From Schistocerca nitens (lineage: Eukaryota; Arthropoda; Insecta; Orthoptera; Acrididae): 64,000 nt of DNA. The stretch covers positions 177,154,178 through 177,218,177 of the forward strand of contig NC_064622.1 of assembly GCF_023898315.1 (NCBI RefSeq), read 5' to 3'. The notes under the pieces are model-generated. The model searched no databases, was not told the origin of the DNA, and saw only the letters and a program-made list of their open reading frames with translations. Made by a program: the position numbers and the translations under genes. Numbering within the stretch: the stretch's first letter is position 1; every line of letters begins with the position of its first letter. Shown piece by piece: positions 23,576 to 33,599 of the stretch.

Positions 23576-24149
23576 GGAGATCGTTACTGTTGGTATGTCT
23601 GCCATGTAGAGCGCATACGGTAGTGGGGACAAAATACATCTTGTGGCACACCTGCCTGGGGTGTGCATTCTCGAGAGGATGCATCCCCTACGTGTACCTC
23701 GCACTTTCTGTCTGTTATGTATGCTCTTATTATGCATACTATCTTGGTCGGGAAGGCCAATTGGATAAGTTTTTGCAGAAGTCCTAAGTGCCAGAGCTTT
23801 TCGAAGGCGCGCTTTATGTCCAGAAAGACAGCGAGCATGCTGTACCCCCTGCCAAATCCTTTCGTTATTCCGTCCGTTAGTTTTAGAAGTGGATCGTTCA
23901 TAGAGTGGTTTTGCCTAAGGCGTGATTGAGTCATCGGGAGGATTCCGTGTTGTTCTGTGTAGGTTTTTAGTCGGTCTGTCAGTATCCATTCAGATGTTTT
24001 ACCTATGACGTCTAAGAGGGAGATTGGTTTGTAGGAGCGTGGGTCGTACTTGGGTTTCTCAGTCATTGGAATCACGATGGTTCTACTGGCTTTCCAACTG
24101 TTCGGAAGTGTTTCGTTGGGCCCTTGGGCGGATCGAGTCCAGTATCTAT

Positions 24150-24740
24150 GCCTGAAAGGTGCTGGGCGCTCCCTAATCGGTCCGCGCCGCATCGGGTGCT
24201 CCCTCCGAGGTCCACGCCCGCCAGACGCGGCATCCAGGGTCCTCTCTGGTTGCTGGTGTTCCCACTTCCGTCCGCGCCCGACTCGGCCATTCTCTGGGGT
24301 CGCGGTCGTCATCTGTGGTGTCTGGTGCTCTGCATCCTGCCTGTTTCCTTGGTTTCTTGCTGGGCGCTTCGTAACTGGTCCGCGCCGCGTCGAGTGTTTA
24401 GTTCGCGGTCCGCACCCGCCAGACCCGGCTCCCATGGTCCCCCCTGGTCGCTGGTGTTCCGAACGCCGTCCGCGCCAGGTGCGGCCGTCGTCTGGGGTCG
24501 TGGTCGTCATCTGGGGTCTGTCAAAACTGGTCTGTAAAGTCTGGTGTTCTGTCTCATTACTGTTTCCTCGGCGTCCACTTCTGTCTCTTGCTGGGCGCTC
24601 CGTAATCGGTTCACGCCACGTCGAGTGCTCCGTTCCGCGCCTGACCGGCGCGGCTCCAATGGTTTCCTGTGATCGTTGGTGCCTCAACCGATGTCTGCGC
24701 CCGACTTGGACGTCCTCTAAGGTCGTGGTCGCCATCTGAT
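24150..24740. repeat. GC-rich tandem repeat, three ~200-bp units
   Basis: GCTGGGCGCTccGTAAtcGGTc-type starts occur at about 24161, 24359 and 24591. Each is followed by CGTCGAGTG, CGCGCCxxxC and GGTCGTGGTCGxCATCTG blocks in the same order. It lies between the LINE to its left and the Penelope-like scrap to its right. Both strands have long open frames (minus 23584-24777, plus 24050-24739), which I ascribe to composition rather than coding. Confidence 0.82.
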
Positions 24741-24975
24741 GTCCACAGTCGTGGTGGTCTGGCCGATGTATTGTCATTCACTCGCACGGTATGTTGTAAA
24801 TGCCTGGCTTCCGTAACCCTAGGTCATCCTTTACATTCCCCAACATTGCCCCAATCTTAGTGGGTGGGCAAAATACACTCTTGATGTCATCTTTCATGAG
24901 AATTCTGCCGTTCTTAGCAGAGATCGGTCCAGCATATGGCAAGTATGCCACAGATTCCAGAAGAAGAACCATATG
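24741..24975 (-). pseudogene. Penelope-like element fragment (GIY-YIG region)
   Basis: The minus-strand reading ESVAYLPYAGPIS, FCPPTKIGAMLG, VKDDLGLRKPGIYNIPCE is followed after a stop by QYIGQT. In Penelope-like elements this order leads from the end of the reverse transcriptase into the GIY-YIG endonuclease. The GIY and YIG halves are both present, but the TGA and a short loss between them break the frame. The reverse transcriptase itself is absent. Confidence 0.72.
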
Positions 24976-26210
24976 AGACGAAGAGGTTGGCATAGCAGCG
25001 CAATGGAACAGGGCATTTTTCCAGATAGACTGAAATACGCTATTGTTAAACCATTGCATATAAAAGGGGATAGATCTTATGCTAACAGCTACTGCCCAAT
25101 CTCACTTCTGACAGCTTTATCCAAAAATCTTGAAAAAGTAATGTTTTCAAGAGTAGCATCACTTATTTGTAAAAATGAAGTACTAACAAAATGTCAATTT
25201 GGTGGGCCCCTTATTATTCTTAATATATCTTAACGACTTGCCACTTTATATTCATAAAGATGCAAAGCTAGCTCTTTTTGCTGATGATACAAGTATAGTA
25301 ATCACACCCAACAAGCAAGAATCAGCTGAGGAAATTGCAACTAATGTCTTTCAGAAAATTATTAAGTGGTTCTTTGCAAATGGATTCACTAAATTTTGAG
25401 AAAATACACTTTATACAATTCCGTATAGTAAATGGCATAACACCATTGAGAAATATACGAGTAGACTATGAACAGAAATCTGTTTCTAAGGTAGAATACT
25501 CAAAATTACTGGGTGTGTGCATTGATCATAAATTGAATTGGAGAAACACATCGATGATCTGCTGAAACGGTTAGGTTCAACTACTTATGCTATTACGGTT
25601 ATTGCAAATTTTAGTGATAAACATCAGTAAATTAGCCAATTTTCATTCACTGCTTTCATATGGCATCATATTTTGAGGCAATCGTCATTAAGAGAGAAAG
25701 TATTCATTGCACAAAAGCGTGTAATCAGAATAATAGCTGAAGCCCACCCAAGATCATCTTGCAGACATTTATTTAAGGAACTCGGGACACTCACAGTACC
25801 TTCGCAATACATATATTCACTTATGAAATTTGTCATTAATAACCCATCCCAATTCAAAAATAACAGCGAAGTGCATAGCTACAACACTAGAAGAAAGGAT
25901 GATCTTCACTATTCTGGATTAAATCTCACTTTGGCACAGAAAGGGGTGAATTATGCTGCCACAAAAACCTTTGGTCATTTGCCAAATAGCATTAAAAGTC
26001 TGACAGACAGCTAACCAACATTTAAAAGCAGATTAAAAGAATTTCTGAATGACAACTCCTACTCATTAGATGAATCCTTAGATATGAAGTAGTAACTAAA
26101 AAAAATATTATTTTGTGTAAAGAAAACTTATTTTAAAGTGACACGTTCCACATCATTACGAAATGTCGTATTCATGATCTACATGATCTATGGAACAAGG
26201 ATTAATGTAT
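24976..26210 (+). pseudogene. Jockey/CR1-like LINE, internally deleted and frameshifted
   Basis: Frames in order read FPDRLKYAIVKPLHIKGDR, CPISLLTALSKNLEKVM, then jump near 25199 to GPLLFLIYLNDLP, ALFADDTSIV (catalytic FADD), EYSKLLGVCIDHKLNW, and on to a C-terminal region ending near 26015. The stretch between QFG and GPLLF, which should hold the QAFD/VPQGS region, is deleted. The 3' end near 26160-26205 has ATGATCTATGGAACAAGGAT, which I recall as a common insect LINE end. Confidence 0.75.
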
Positions 26211-26421
26211 GTGTGAGATGACTGATTGTAATTGTGACTCATTAGTCTTTCAGTCAAACACATCACCCAGCACATTCACGCTGACACAAAGCCACACACA
26301 CGCCATACGCACGTGTTACAAACACTTATAAGACTGTCTCAGTTATAAATTAACTGGTTTCAACCCCGATTCCGACCAACGCTTTTGGGATGTGTAGTTG
26401 TTGTTGTTGTTGTTGTGGTCT

Positions 26422-28387
26422 TCAGTCCTGAGACTGGTTTGATGCAGCTCTCCATGCTACTCTATCCTGTGCAAGCTTCTTCATCTCCCAGTACCTACTG
26501 CAACCTACATCCTTCTGAATCTGCTTAGTGTATACATCTCTTGGTCTCCCCCTACGATTTTTACCCTCCACGCTGCCCTCCAATGCTAAATTTGTGATCC
26601 CTTGATGCCTCAAAACATGTCCTACCAACCGATCCCTTCTTCTAGTCAAGTTGTGCCACAAACTCCTCATTTGTTATGTGATCTACCCATCTAATCTTCA
26701 GCATTCTTCTGTAGCACCACATTTCGAAAGCTTCTATTCTCTTCCTGCCCGAACTATTTATCGTTCATGTTTCACTTCCATACAAGGCCACACTCCATAC
26801 GACTTCCTGACACTTAAATCTATACTCGATGTTAACAAATTTCTCTTCTTCAGAAATGCTTTCCTTACCATTGCCAGTCTACATTTTATATCCTCTCTAC
26901 TTCGACCATCATCAGTTATTTTACTCCCTAAATAGCAAAACTCCTTTACTACTTTAAGTGTCTCATTTCCTAATTTAATTCCCTCAGCATCACCCGATTT
27001 AATTTGACTACATTCCATTATCCTCGTTTTGCTTTTGTTGATGTTCATCTTATATCCTCCTTTCAAGACGCTGTCCATTCCGTTCAACTGCTCTTCCAAG
27101 TCCTTTGCTGTCTCTGACAGAATTACAATGTCATCGGCGAACCTCAAAGTTTTTATTTCTTCTCCATGAATTTTAAAACCTACTCCAAATTTTTCTTTTG
27201 TTTCCTTTACCGCTTGCTCAATATACAGATTGAATAGCATTGGGGAGAGGCTACAAACCTGACTCACTCCCTTCCCAAGCACTGCTTCGCTTTCATGCCC
27301 CTCGACTCTTATAACTGACATCTGCTTTCTGTACAAATTGTAAATAGCCTTTCGCTCCCTGTATTTTACCCCTGCCACCTTCAGAATTTGAAAGAGAGTA
27401 TTCCAGTTAACATTATCAAAAGCTTTCTAAGTCTACAAATGCTAGAAACGTAGGTTTGCCTTTTCTTAATCTTTCTGCTAAGATAAGTCGTAAGGTTAGT
27501 ATTGCCTCACGTGTTCCAACATTTCTACGGAATCCAAACTGATCTTCCCCGAGGTCCGCTTCTACCAGTTTTTTCATCCGTCTGTAAAGAATTCGCGTTA
27601 GTATTTTGCAGCCATGACTTATTAAACTGATAGTTCGGTAATTTTCACATCTGTCAACACCTGCTTTCTTTGGGATTGGAATTATTATATTCTTCTTGAA
27701 GTCTGAGGGTATTTCGCCTGTCTCATACATCTTGCTCACCAGATGGTAGAGTTTCGTCATGACTGGCTCTCCCAAGGCCATCAGTAGTTCTAATGGAATG
27801 TTGTCTACTCCCGGGGCCTTGTTTCGACTCAGGTCTTTCAGTGCTCTGTCAAACTCTTCACACAGTATCTTATCTCCCATTTCGTCTTCATCTACATCCT
27901 CTTCCATTTCCATAATATTGTCCTCAAGTACATCGCCCTTGTATAAACCCTCTATATACTCCTTCCACCTTTCTGCCTTCCCTTCTTTGCTTAGAACTGG
28001 GTTGCCATCTGAGCTCTTGATATTCATACAAGTGGCTCTCTTCTCTCCAAAGGTATCTTTAATTTTCCTGTAGGCAGTATCTATCTTACCCCTAGTGAGA
28101 CAAGCCTCTACATCCTTACATTTGTCCTCTAGCCATCCCTGCTTAGCCATTTTGCACTTCCTGTCAATCTCATTTTTGAGACGTTTGTATTCCTTTTTGC
28201 CTGCCTCATTTACTGCATTTTTATATTTTCTCCTTTCATCAATTAAATTCAATATTTCTTCTGTTACCCAAGGATTTCTATTAGCCCTCGTCTTCTTACC
28301 TACTTGATCCTCTGCTGCCTTCACTACTTCATCCCTCAGAGCTACCCATTCTTCTTCTACTGTATTTCTTTCCCCCATTCCTGTCAA
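26422..28387 (-). pseudogene. Reverse transcriptase part of the RTE-like LINE
   Basis: From 28387 down: NKAPGVDNIPLELL, FKKNIIIPIPKK, NYRTISLISH, QFGFRRNVGTREAI, and FLAFVDLE. There, a 2-bp loss compared with the copy at 42705 shifts the frame (about 27425). The second block (26758-27378) has LRFADDIVIL, so the catalytic aspartates survive. The usual RQGCSLSP motif is altered to SQVCSLSP. A ~16-bp deletion near 26795 breaks the frame again before the C-terminal GKNRRGRPR segment (26422-26670). Confidence 0.87.
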
Positions 28388-28503
28388 TTGTTACCTTATG
28401 CTCTCCCTGAAACTCTCTACAACCTCTGGTTCTTTCAGTTTATCCATGTCCCATCTCCTTAAATTTCCACCTTTTTGCAGTTTCTTCAGTTTCAATCTAC
28501 ATC

Positions 28504-29337
28504 TCATAACCAATAGATTGTGGTCAGAGTCCACATCTGCCCTGGAAATGTCTTACAATTTAAAACCTGGTTCCTAAATCTCTGTCTTACCATTATATAA
28601 TCTATCTGATAACTTTTAGTATCTCCAGGATTCTTCCAGGTATACAACCTTCTTTTATGATTCTTGAACCAAGTGTTAGCTATGCTTAAGTCATGCTCTG
28701 TGCAAAATTCTACAAGGCGGCTTCCTCTTTCATTTCTTCCCCCCAATCCATATTCACCTACTATGTTTCCTTCTCTCCCTTTCCCTACTGAATAATTCCA
28801 GTCACCCATGACTATTAAATTTTCGTCTCCCTTCACTACCTGAATAATTTCTTTTATCTCGTCATACATTTCATCTATTTCTTCATCATCTGCAGAGCTA
28901 GTTGGCATATAAACTTGTACTACTGTAGTAGACATGGGCTTTGTGTCTATCTTGGCCACAATAATGCGTTCACTATGCTGTTTGTAGTAGCTAACCCGCA
29001 CTCCTATGGTTTTATTCATTATTAAACCTACTCCTGCATTACCCCTATTTGATTCTGTATTTATAACCCTGTATTCACCTGACCAAAAGTCTTGTTCCTC
29101 CTGCCACCGAACTTCACTAATTCCCACTATATCTAACTTTAACCTATCCATTTCCCTTTTTAAATTTTCTAACCTACCTGCCCGATTAAGGGATCTGACA
29201 TTCCACGCTCCGATCCGTAGAACGCCAGTTTTCCTTCTCCTGATAACGACATCCTCTTGATTAGTCCCCGCCCGGAGATCCGAATGGGGGACTATTTTAC
29301 CTCCGGAATATTTTACCCAAGACGACGCCATCATCAT
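28504..29337 (-). pseudogene. APE-type endonuclease domain of the RTE-like LINE
   Basis: The ATG at 29337 starts the frame. Motifs: IGAWNVRSLN (about residues 42-51), LDIVGISEVRW with the catalytic glutamate (about 69-79), VVQVYMPTS, VMGDWN (active-site D and N), and YQIDYIMV near the end. The final catalytic SDHNLLV motif is present at about 28525 in another frame: a missing G near 28545 shifts the frame. The domain nicks target DNA to prime reverse transcription in this class. An ORF stop follows near 28390. Confidence 0.87.
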
Positions 29338-29785
29338 TTAATCATACAGTAAAGCTGCATGTCCTCTGGAAAAATTACGGCTGTAGTTTCCCCTTGATTT
29401 CAGCCGTTCGCAGTACCAGCACAGCAAGGCCGTTTTGGTTAATGTTACAAGGCCAGATCAGTCAATCATCCAGACTGTTGCCCCTGCAACTACTGAAAAG
29501 GCTGCTGCCCCTCTTCAGGAACCACATGTTTGTCTGGCCTCTCAACAGATACCCCTCCGTTGTGGTTGCACCTACGGTACGGCCATCTGTATCGTTGAGG
29601 CATGCAAGCCTCCCCACCAACGGCAAGGTCCATGGTTCATGGAGGGGATGTGTAGTTACGAGACGAATACCTGAACCGGAAGGAAAACACTCAGTTGGGA
29701 CTCCCTCTGTCCGACAATACAGCTACCTGTTGGGAAACTTGTCTGAATAGAAACACGACGCCTAATGGGTCGGAACTGAGCAGCC

Positions 29786-30276
29786 TGTGGTGTCACCGCC
29801 AGACACCACACTTGCTAGGTGGTAGCCTTTAAATCGGCCGCGGCCCGGTAGTATACGTCGGACCCGCGTGTCGCCACTATCAGTGATTGCAGACCGAGCG
29901 CCGCCACACGGCAGGTCTAGAGAGACTTCCTAGCACTCGCCCAGCTGTACAGCCGAATTTGCTAGCGATGGTTCACTGCCTACTTACGTTCTCATTTGCC
30001 GAGACGATAGTTTAGCATAGCCTTCAGCTACGTCATTTGCTACGACCTAGCAAGGTGCCATTATCAGTTACTATTGATATTGTGAATTATGTACCGTCAA
30101 AACCGACGTTCATCATTAATGGATTAAAGTTAAGTACTCCTCCAGTTACGTCCGTTTTTCTAAATTCTAATTTCCTTGTCCTGTTCCAGACCTCACGCGA
30201 GCCTGCGTGAGCTAAAACGCGTGCATTTCGGCCTCCTTTAGGAAAAACGGTGTTGGCTCTCTTGCCAACCACAACA
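29786..30276 (+). mobile_element. Solo LTR, 491 bp
   Basis: Sequence from TGTGGTGTCACCGCC to AACCACAACA has TG...CA ends and a perfect 5-bp duplication CAGCC at 29781-29785 and 30277-30281. From memory it resembles a very common Schistocerca LTR family. No internal region is attached, so it is a solo LTR left by recombination. The orientation is by TG...CA convention only. Confidence 0.85.
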
Positions 30277-30291
30277 CAGCCTGCTCTGTTC

Positions 30292-30474
30292 AAAATGGTT
30301 AAAGTGGCTCCAAGCAATATGGGACTTAACATCTGAGATTATCAGTCCCCTAGACGCAGAACTACTTAAACCTAACTAACCTAAGATCACCACACACATC
30401 CATGCCCGAGGTAGGATTCGAACCTGCGATCGTAGCAGCCGCGTGTTTCCGGACTGATGGGCCTAGAACCGTCC
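30292..30474 (-). mobile_element. tRNA-derived SINE (family A), copy 4
   Basis: Full-length but more diverged than most. A 13-bp duplication with one mismatch (GCCTGCTCTGTTC at 30279-30291, GCCTGCTTTGTTC at 30475-30487) overlaps the solo LTR's own target duplication, so the SINE landed right at its edge. Confidence 0.9.
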
Positions 30475-30487
30475 GCCTGCTTTGTTC

Positions 30488-31325
30488 CTTGCAGAAAAAA
30501 ATGAAAAGAAAAATCCTATAGCCAAAGGCTATTTTTAACTCTCGTAAACTAAATGAATATTAATACACTTTTATGGGGCAAACTTCGTTATAGATCATCA
30601 GCGAAAAGTGAAACTTCTGATACTACAGCGATGGTTATGTATCAGCAGAACAATAATGTTCCTATCACACTTATAATGTATTACGAACAAAAAAATAAAA
30701 AAAAACAGTATTTCGATATCCCATCCAAAAGTATTTTGTATAATTAGGTGTCTGTACGGTGCTGAAACAAAAACGTTCCGAAAGTCTATAAACACAGAAT
30801 CAAGTTTTGCTTGAATCTCATTGGATTTAGTTTCACGCGGAGCGGAAGCCAAGTTCTGACCAATATAGTCAATTACGATCATAAGGATACGTTGTATGCT
30901 GTGTTACACGCTCATAAACTGAGTGATAACGTGAGACAACAGCTTTACCGGCGCATTAAACTTTGACAGCACTGGCCAGCCAGCGGTCCAACTAACCTGC
31001 AATGTTGTGATCATTTGCAGTTCAGACGTAAAAAGAGACGAGCAAAGAAACAATGTGATGCAAAAGCGTACTGCAAGGATTTCACCGTACTGTTGAATAC
31101 TGAAGTCAATTAAGGTATTACTTACAGTCAGTGCCAGGTAATCTCTTAGGTCCTTCCTTATCCAAATCAGAGAAATACGTCTCAGTTCTGGAACATTCAT
31201 CTGCTATTTTGATAACGGAATCCACGAAGCCACCCAGGCGCCGCATTTTCTCCTCTTTTTCTTTATGAAGTGCTGTTCCTAATCCCGCCAGTATACAGCA
31301 GTGACATGTGAACAAGCTGCGTGAG
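30488..31325. other. Unassigned sequence
   Basis: No repeat or gene is recognised. Minus-strand frames at 30598-31315 lack definite motifs. The one at 31118-31315 might continue the transposase fragment beside it. Confidence 0.45.
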
Positions 31326-31560
31326 CTAGTTTCGGTACGACTGGCAGCTTAACAGTCTTGTTATTTCTCGCGACAAATCCCTAGCTTGGCTCCAGATCAG
31401 TTCTGCTGGGTTCACATTGTAATGGTACAGCGGCAAACGTAAAAATGCAGCATTTCCATGATGCGCTCGATGCTGTGAAAATGACTGTTTTCGTGTTTCT
31501 ACGTCACTTATGTACATTTGTGGTATAAGACAATGGACATCGTCCAAATAAAGAGTATTT
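31326..31560 (-). pseudogene. DDE transposase C-terminal fragment
   Basis: The minus-strand frame reads AAFLRLPLYHYNVNPAELIWSQ, resembling the LRLPPYHxxxNPIELIWAxxK block around the last catalytic acid of a DDE transposase type common in insects. Glu of AELIW would be the catalytic residue. The D-containing parts are absent, so only a relic remains. Confidence 0.6.
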
Positions 31561-31947
31561 AGTTTTCCATTTTTGCCTTCAAAAATTAGGCTTATATTTT
31601 CTTAATTTAAGCAACCTTTATTAACAGTCTTTCATAAAATATCGGTAGTTAAGAATTTATATTTGAAATGAAAACAGGAATTTCGCGTGCAATGTGTAAT
31701 TAGAAACAAGATGACGTGCATTATTCATACAAAATGATGATGAATTTTAAAATTACGAGATGTAGCTATTTCAGATTGAACTAAACAAAACTGCGACAAG
31801 ACTTGAACAAGCGAACTATGGTCTGCACCTAATTATCAATGTAGCACGCTACCAATGCCGGTATCTTACAATGGCAGTTTGCATCTCAACTGTACCTAAT
31901 ACCCGCCGAAAAACTTCAAAGGGGATTATGTCTGAATTTATGAAATA

Positions 31948-33286
31948 CGGGGGCAGTTCAATAAGTAATGCAACACATTTTTTTCTGAAACAGGGGTTGT
32001 TTTATTCAGCATTTAAATACACCAGGTTATTCCCCAATCTTTTAGCTACACAACACTATTTTTCAACGTAATCTCCATTCAATGCTACGGCCTTACGCCA
32101 CCTTGAAATGAGGGCCTGTATGCCTGCACGGTACCATTCCACTGGTCGATGTCGGAGCCAACGTCGTACTGCATCAATAACTTCTTCATCATCCGCGTAG
32201 TGCCTCCCACGGATTGCGTCCTTCATTGGGCCAAACATATGGAAATCCGACGGTGCGAGATCGGGGCTGTAGGGTGCATGAGGAAGAACAGTCCACTGAA
32301 GTTTTGTGAGCTCCTCTCGGGTGCGAAGACTTGTGTGAGGTCTCGCGTTGTCATGAAGAAGGAGAAGTTCGTTCAGATTTTTGTGCCTATGAACACGCTG
32401 AAGTCGTTTCTTCAATTTCTGAAGAGTAGCACAATACACTTCAGAGTTGATCGTTTGACCATGGGGAAGGACATCGAACAGAATAACCCCTTCAGCGTCC
32501 CAGAAGACTGTAACCATGACTTTACCGGCTGAGGGTATGGCTTTAAACTTTTTCTTGGTAGGGGATTGGGTGTGGCGCCTCTCCATTGATTGCCGTTTTA
32601 TTTCAGGTTCGAAGTGATGAACCCATGTTTCATCGCCTGTAACAATCTTTGACAAGAAATTGTCACCCTCAGCCACATGACGAGCAAGCAATTCCGCACA
32701 GATGGTTCTCCTTTGCTCTTTATGGTGTTCGGTTAGACAACGAGGGACCCAGCGGGAACAAACCTTTGAATATCCCAACTGGTGAACAATTGTGACAGCA
32801 CTACCAACAGAGATGTCAAGTTGAGCACTGAGTTGTTTGATGGTGATCCGTCGATCATCTCGAACGAGTGTGTTCGCACGCTCCGCCATTGCAGGAGTCA
32901 CAGCTGTGCACAGCCGGCCCGCACGCGGGAGATCAGACAGTCTTGCTTGACCTTGTGGCGATGATGACACACGCTTTGCCCAACGACTCACCGTGCTTTT
33001 GTCCACTGCCAGATCACCGTAGACATTCTGCAAGCGCCTATGAATATCTGAGATGCCCTGGTTTTCCGCCGAAAGAAACTCGATCACTGCCCATTGTTTG
33101 CAACGCACATCCATTACAGACGCCATTTTAACAGCTCCGTACAGCGCTGCCACCTGTCTGAAGTCAATGAAACTATACGAGACGAAGCGGGAATGTTTGA
33201 AAATATTCCACAAGAAATTTCCTGTTTTTTCAACCAAAATTGGCCGAGAAAAAAAATGTGTTGCATTACTTATTGAACTGCCCTCG
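31948..33286 (-). mobile_element. Apparently intact mariner element
   Basis: Terminal inverted repeats of about 37 bp (CGGGGGCAGTTCAATAAGTA at left, CGAGGGCAGTTCAATAAGTA inverted at right) differ at one base in their first 30. TA duplications lie at 31946-31947 and 33287-33288. The 1339-bp element holds an uninterrupted transposase. This combination suggests a recent insertion. Confidence 0.93.
32056..33126 (-). CDS. Mariner transposase, DD34D, 356 aa, open
   Basis: Mariner transposases bind their terminal repeats and catalyse cut-and-paste transposition at TA. The ATG at 33126 was chosen over upstream codons because the longer frame starts outside the element's right terminal repeat. Residues 1-115 hold two helix-turn-helix regions (SAENQGISDIHRRLQ near 19-33, RITIKQLSAQLDISVGS near 93-109). 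WVPRCLT (126-132) is the linker motif. Catalytic residues are D165 in TGDETW, D259 in HDNARPH and D294 in YSPDLAPSD, with exactly 34 residues between the last two. All three are present and there are no stops or frameshifts. Length is normal for the family (about 340-355). Whether it is expressed is unknown. Confidence 0.93.
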   Translation of the reverse strand: MASVMDVRCKQWAVIEFLSAENQGISDIHRRLQNVYGDLAVDKSTVSRWAKRVSSSPQGQARLSDLPRAGRLCTAVTPAMAERANTLVRDDRRITIKQLSAQLDISVGSAVTIVHQLGYSKVCSRWVPRCLTEHHKEQRRTICAELLARHVAEGDNFLSKIVTGDETWVHHFEPEIKRQSMERRHTQSPTKKKFKAIPSAGKVMVTVFWDAEGVILFDVLPHGQTINSEVYCATLQKLKKRLQRVHRHKNLNELLLLHDNARPHTSLRTREELTKLQWTVLPHAPYSPDLAPSDFHMFGPMKDAIRGRHYADDEEVIDAVRRWLRHRPVEWYRAGIQALISRWRKAVALNGDYVEK

Positions 33287-33599
33287 TACATTAAGAACAA
33301 CCAATTTCTCGGCACTTTTAACCGTTTTCCAAACTCGTGTTTCATGTAGAACACTAAGCAGCCACAGAAATTTTCATACTGCGCATTAACAGAGCAACAA
33401 TCAGAGCACAAGAGTGCAGAGGCTGTGGTTGTACACAATTTTTGAAATAAAAGCTACATAGCCAAAGCGTGATTAAGAAATACGTTGATGTCTGTTAATA
33501 CATTTGAATATCTTAAAGTTTCATTTAAAGTAAATTAGTAATAATACATCTCGTATAAAGTAGGACCTACTTCCAAGAGCGTAGCAACACCAGTATACG

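Larger units (their letters stand above)
22500..24133 (-). pseudogene. Jockey/CR1-like LINE reverse transcriptase, split by a SINE
   Basis: Reading on the minus strand, sequence from about 24110 gives SWKASRTIVIPM, YDPRSYKPISLLDVIGK, FLDIKRAFEKLWH and GVPQ. The SINE at 23364-23575 then intervenes. Beyond it come GLYADDSAYW (catalytic YADD near 23310), RIRPSPSKTQTIPF and LGDTARYLAVYLD, and the C-terminal region continues as YKAYIRPVIKYAAAPLGG to about 22550. The motif order is that of a non-LTR reverse transcriptase. Several frame changes occur in the C-terminal half. The duplicated target GGAGRTCGTTACT shows that the SINE entered between RT motifs. Confidence 0.8.
26400..29644 (-). mobile_element. 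Full-length RTE-like non-LTR retrotransposon
   Basis: The element runs on the minus strand from a 5' UTR (about 29338-29644) through an endonuclease and reverse transcriptase to a 3' end with (GTT)n/(AAC)n repeats at 26400-26417. A perfect 13-bp duplication, GGGATGTGTAGTT, lies at 26387-26399 and 29645-29657, so both ends are known. The short tandem 3' repeat, the single-polypeptide APE-RT layout and the ~3.2-kb length fit the RTE clade (inference). Frameshifts and a mutated RT motif make this copy non-autonomous. Relatives lie at 38174-38780, 42705-44216 and 44997-45226. Confidence 0.9.

Noticed and set aside
24050..24739. 229-codon plus-strand frame rich in Pro, Arg and Ser
   Set aside because: It lies antisense over the GC-rich triple repeat and the LINE. 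Open frames occur on both strands from composition and repeat periodicity.
33127..33438. Longer N-terminus for the mariner transposase (460 codons)
   Set aside because: The extra part runs through the right terminal repeat into flanking DNA. The ATG at 33126 gives the family's normal length.
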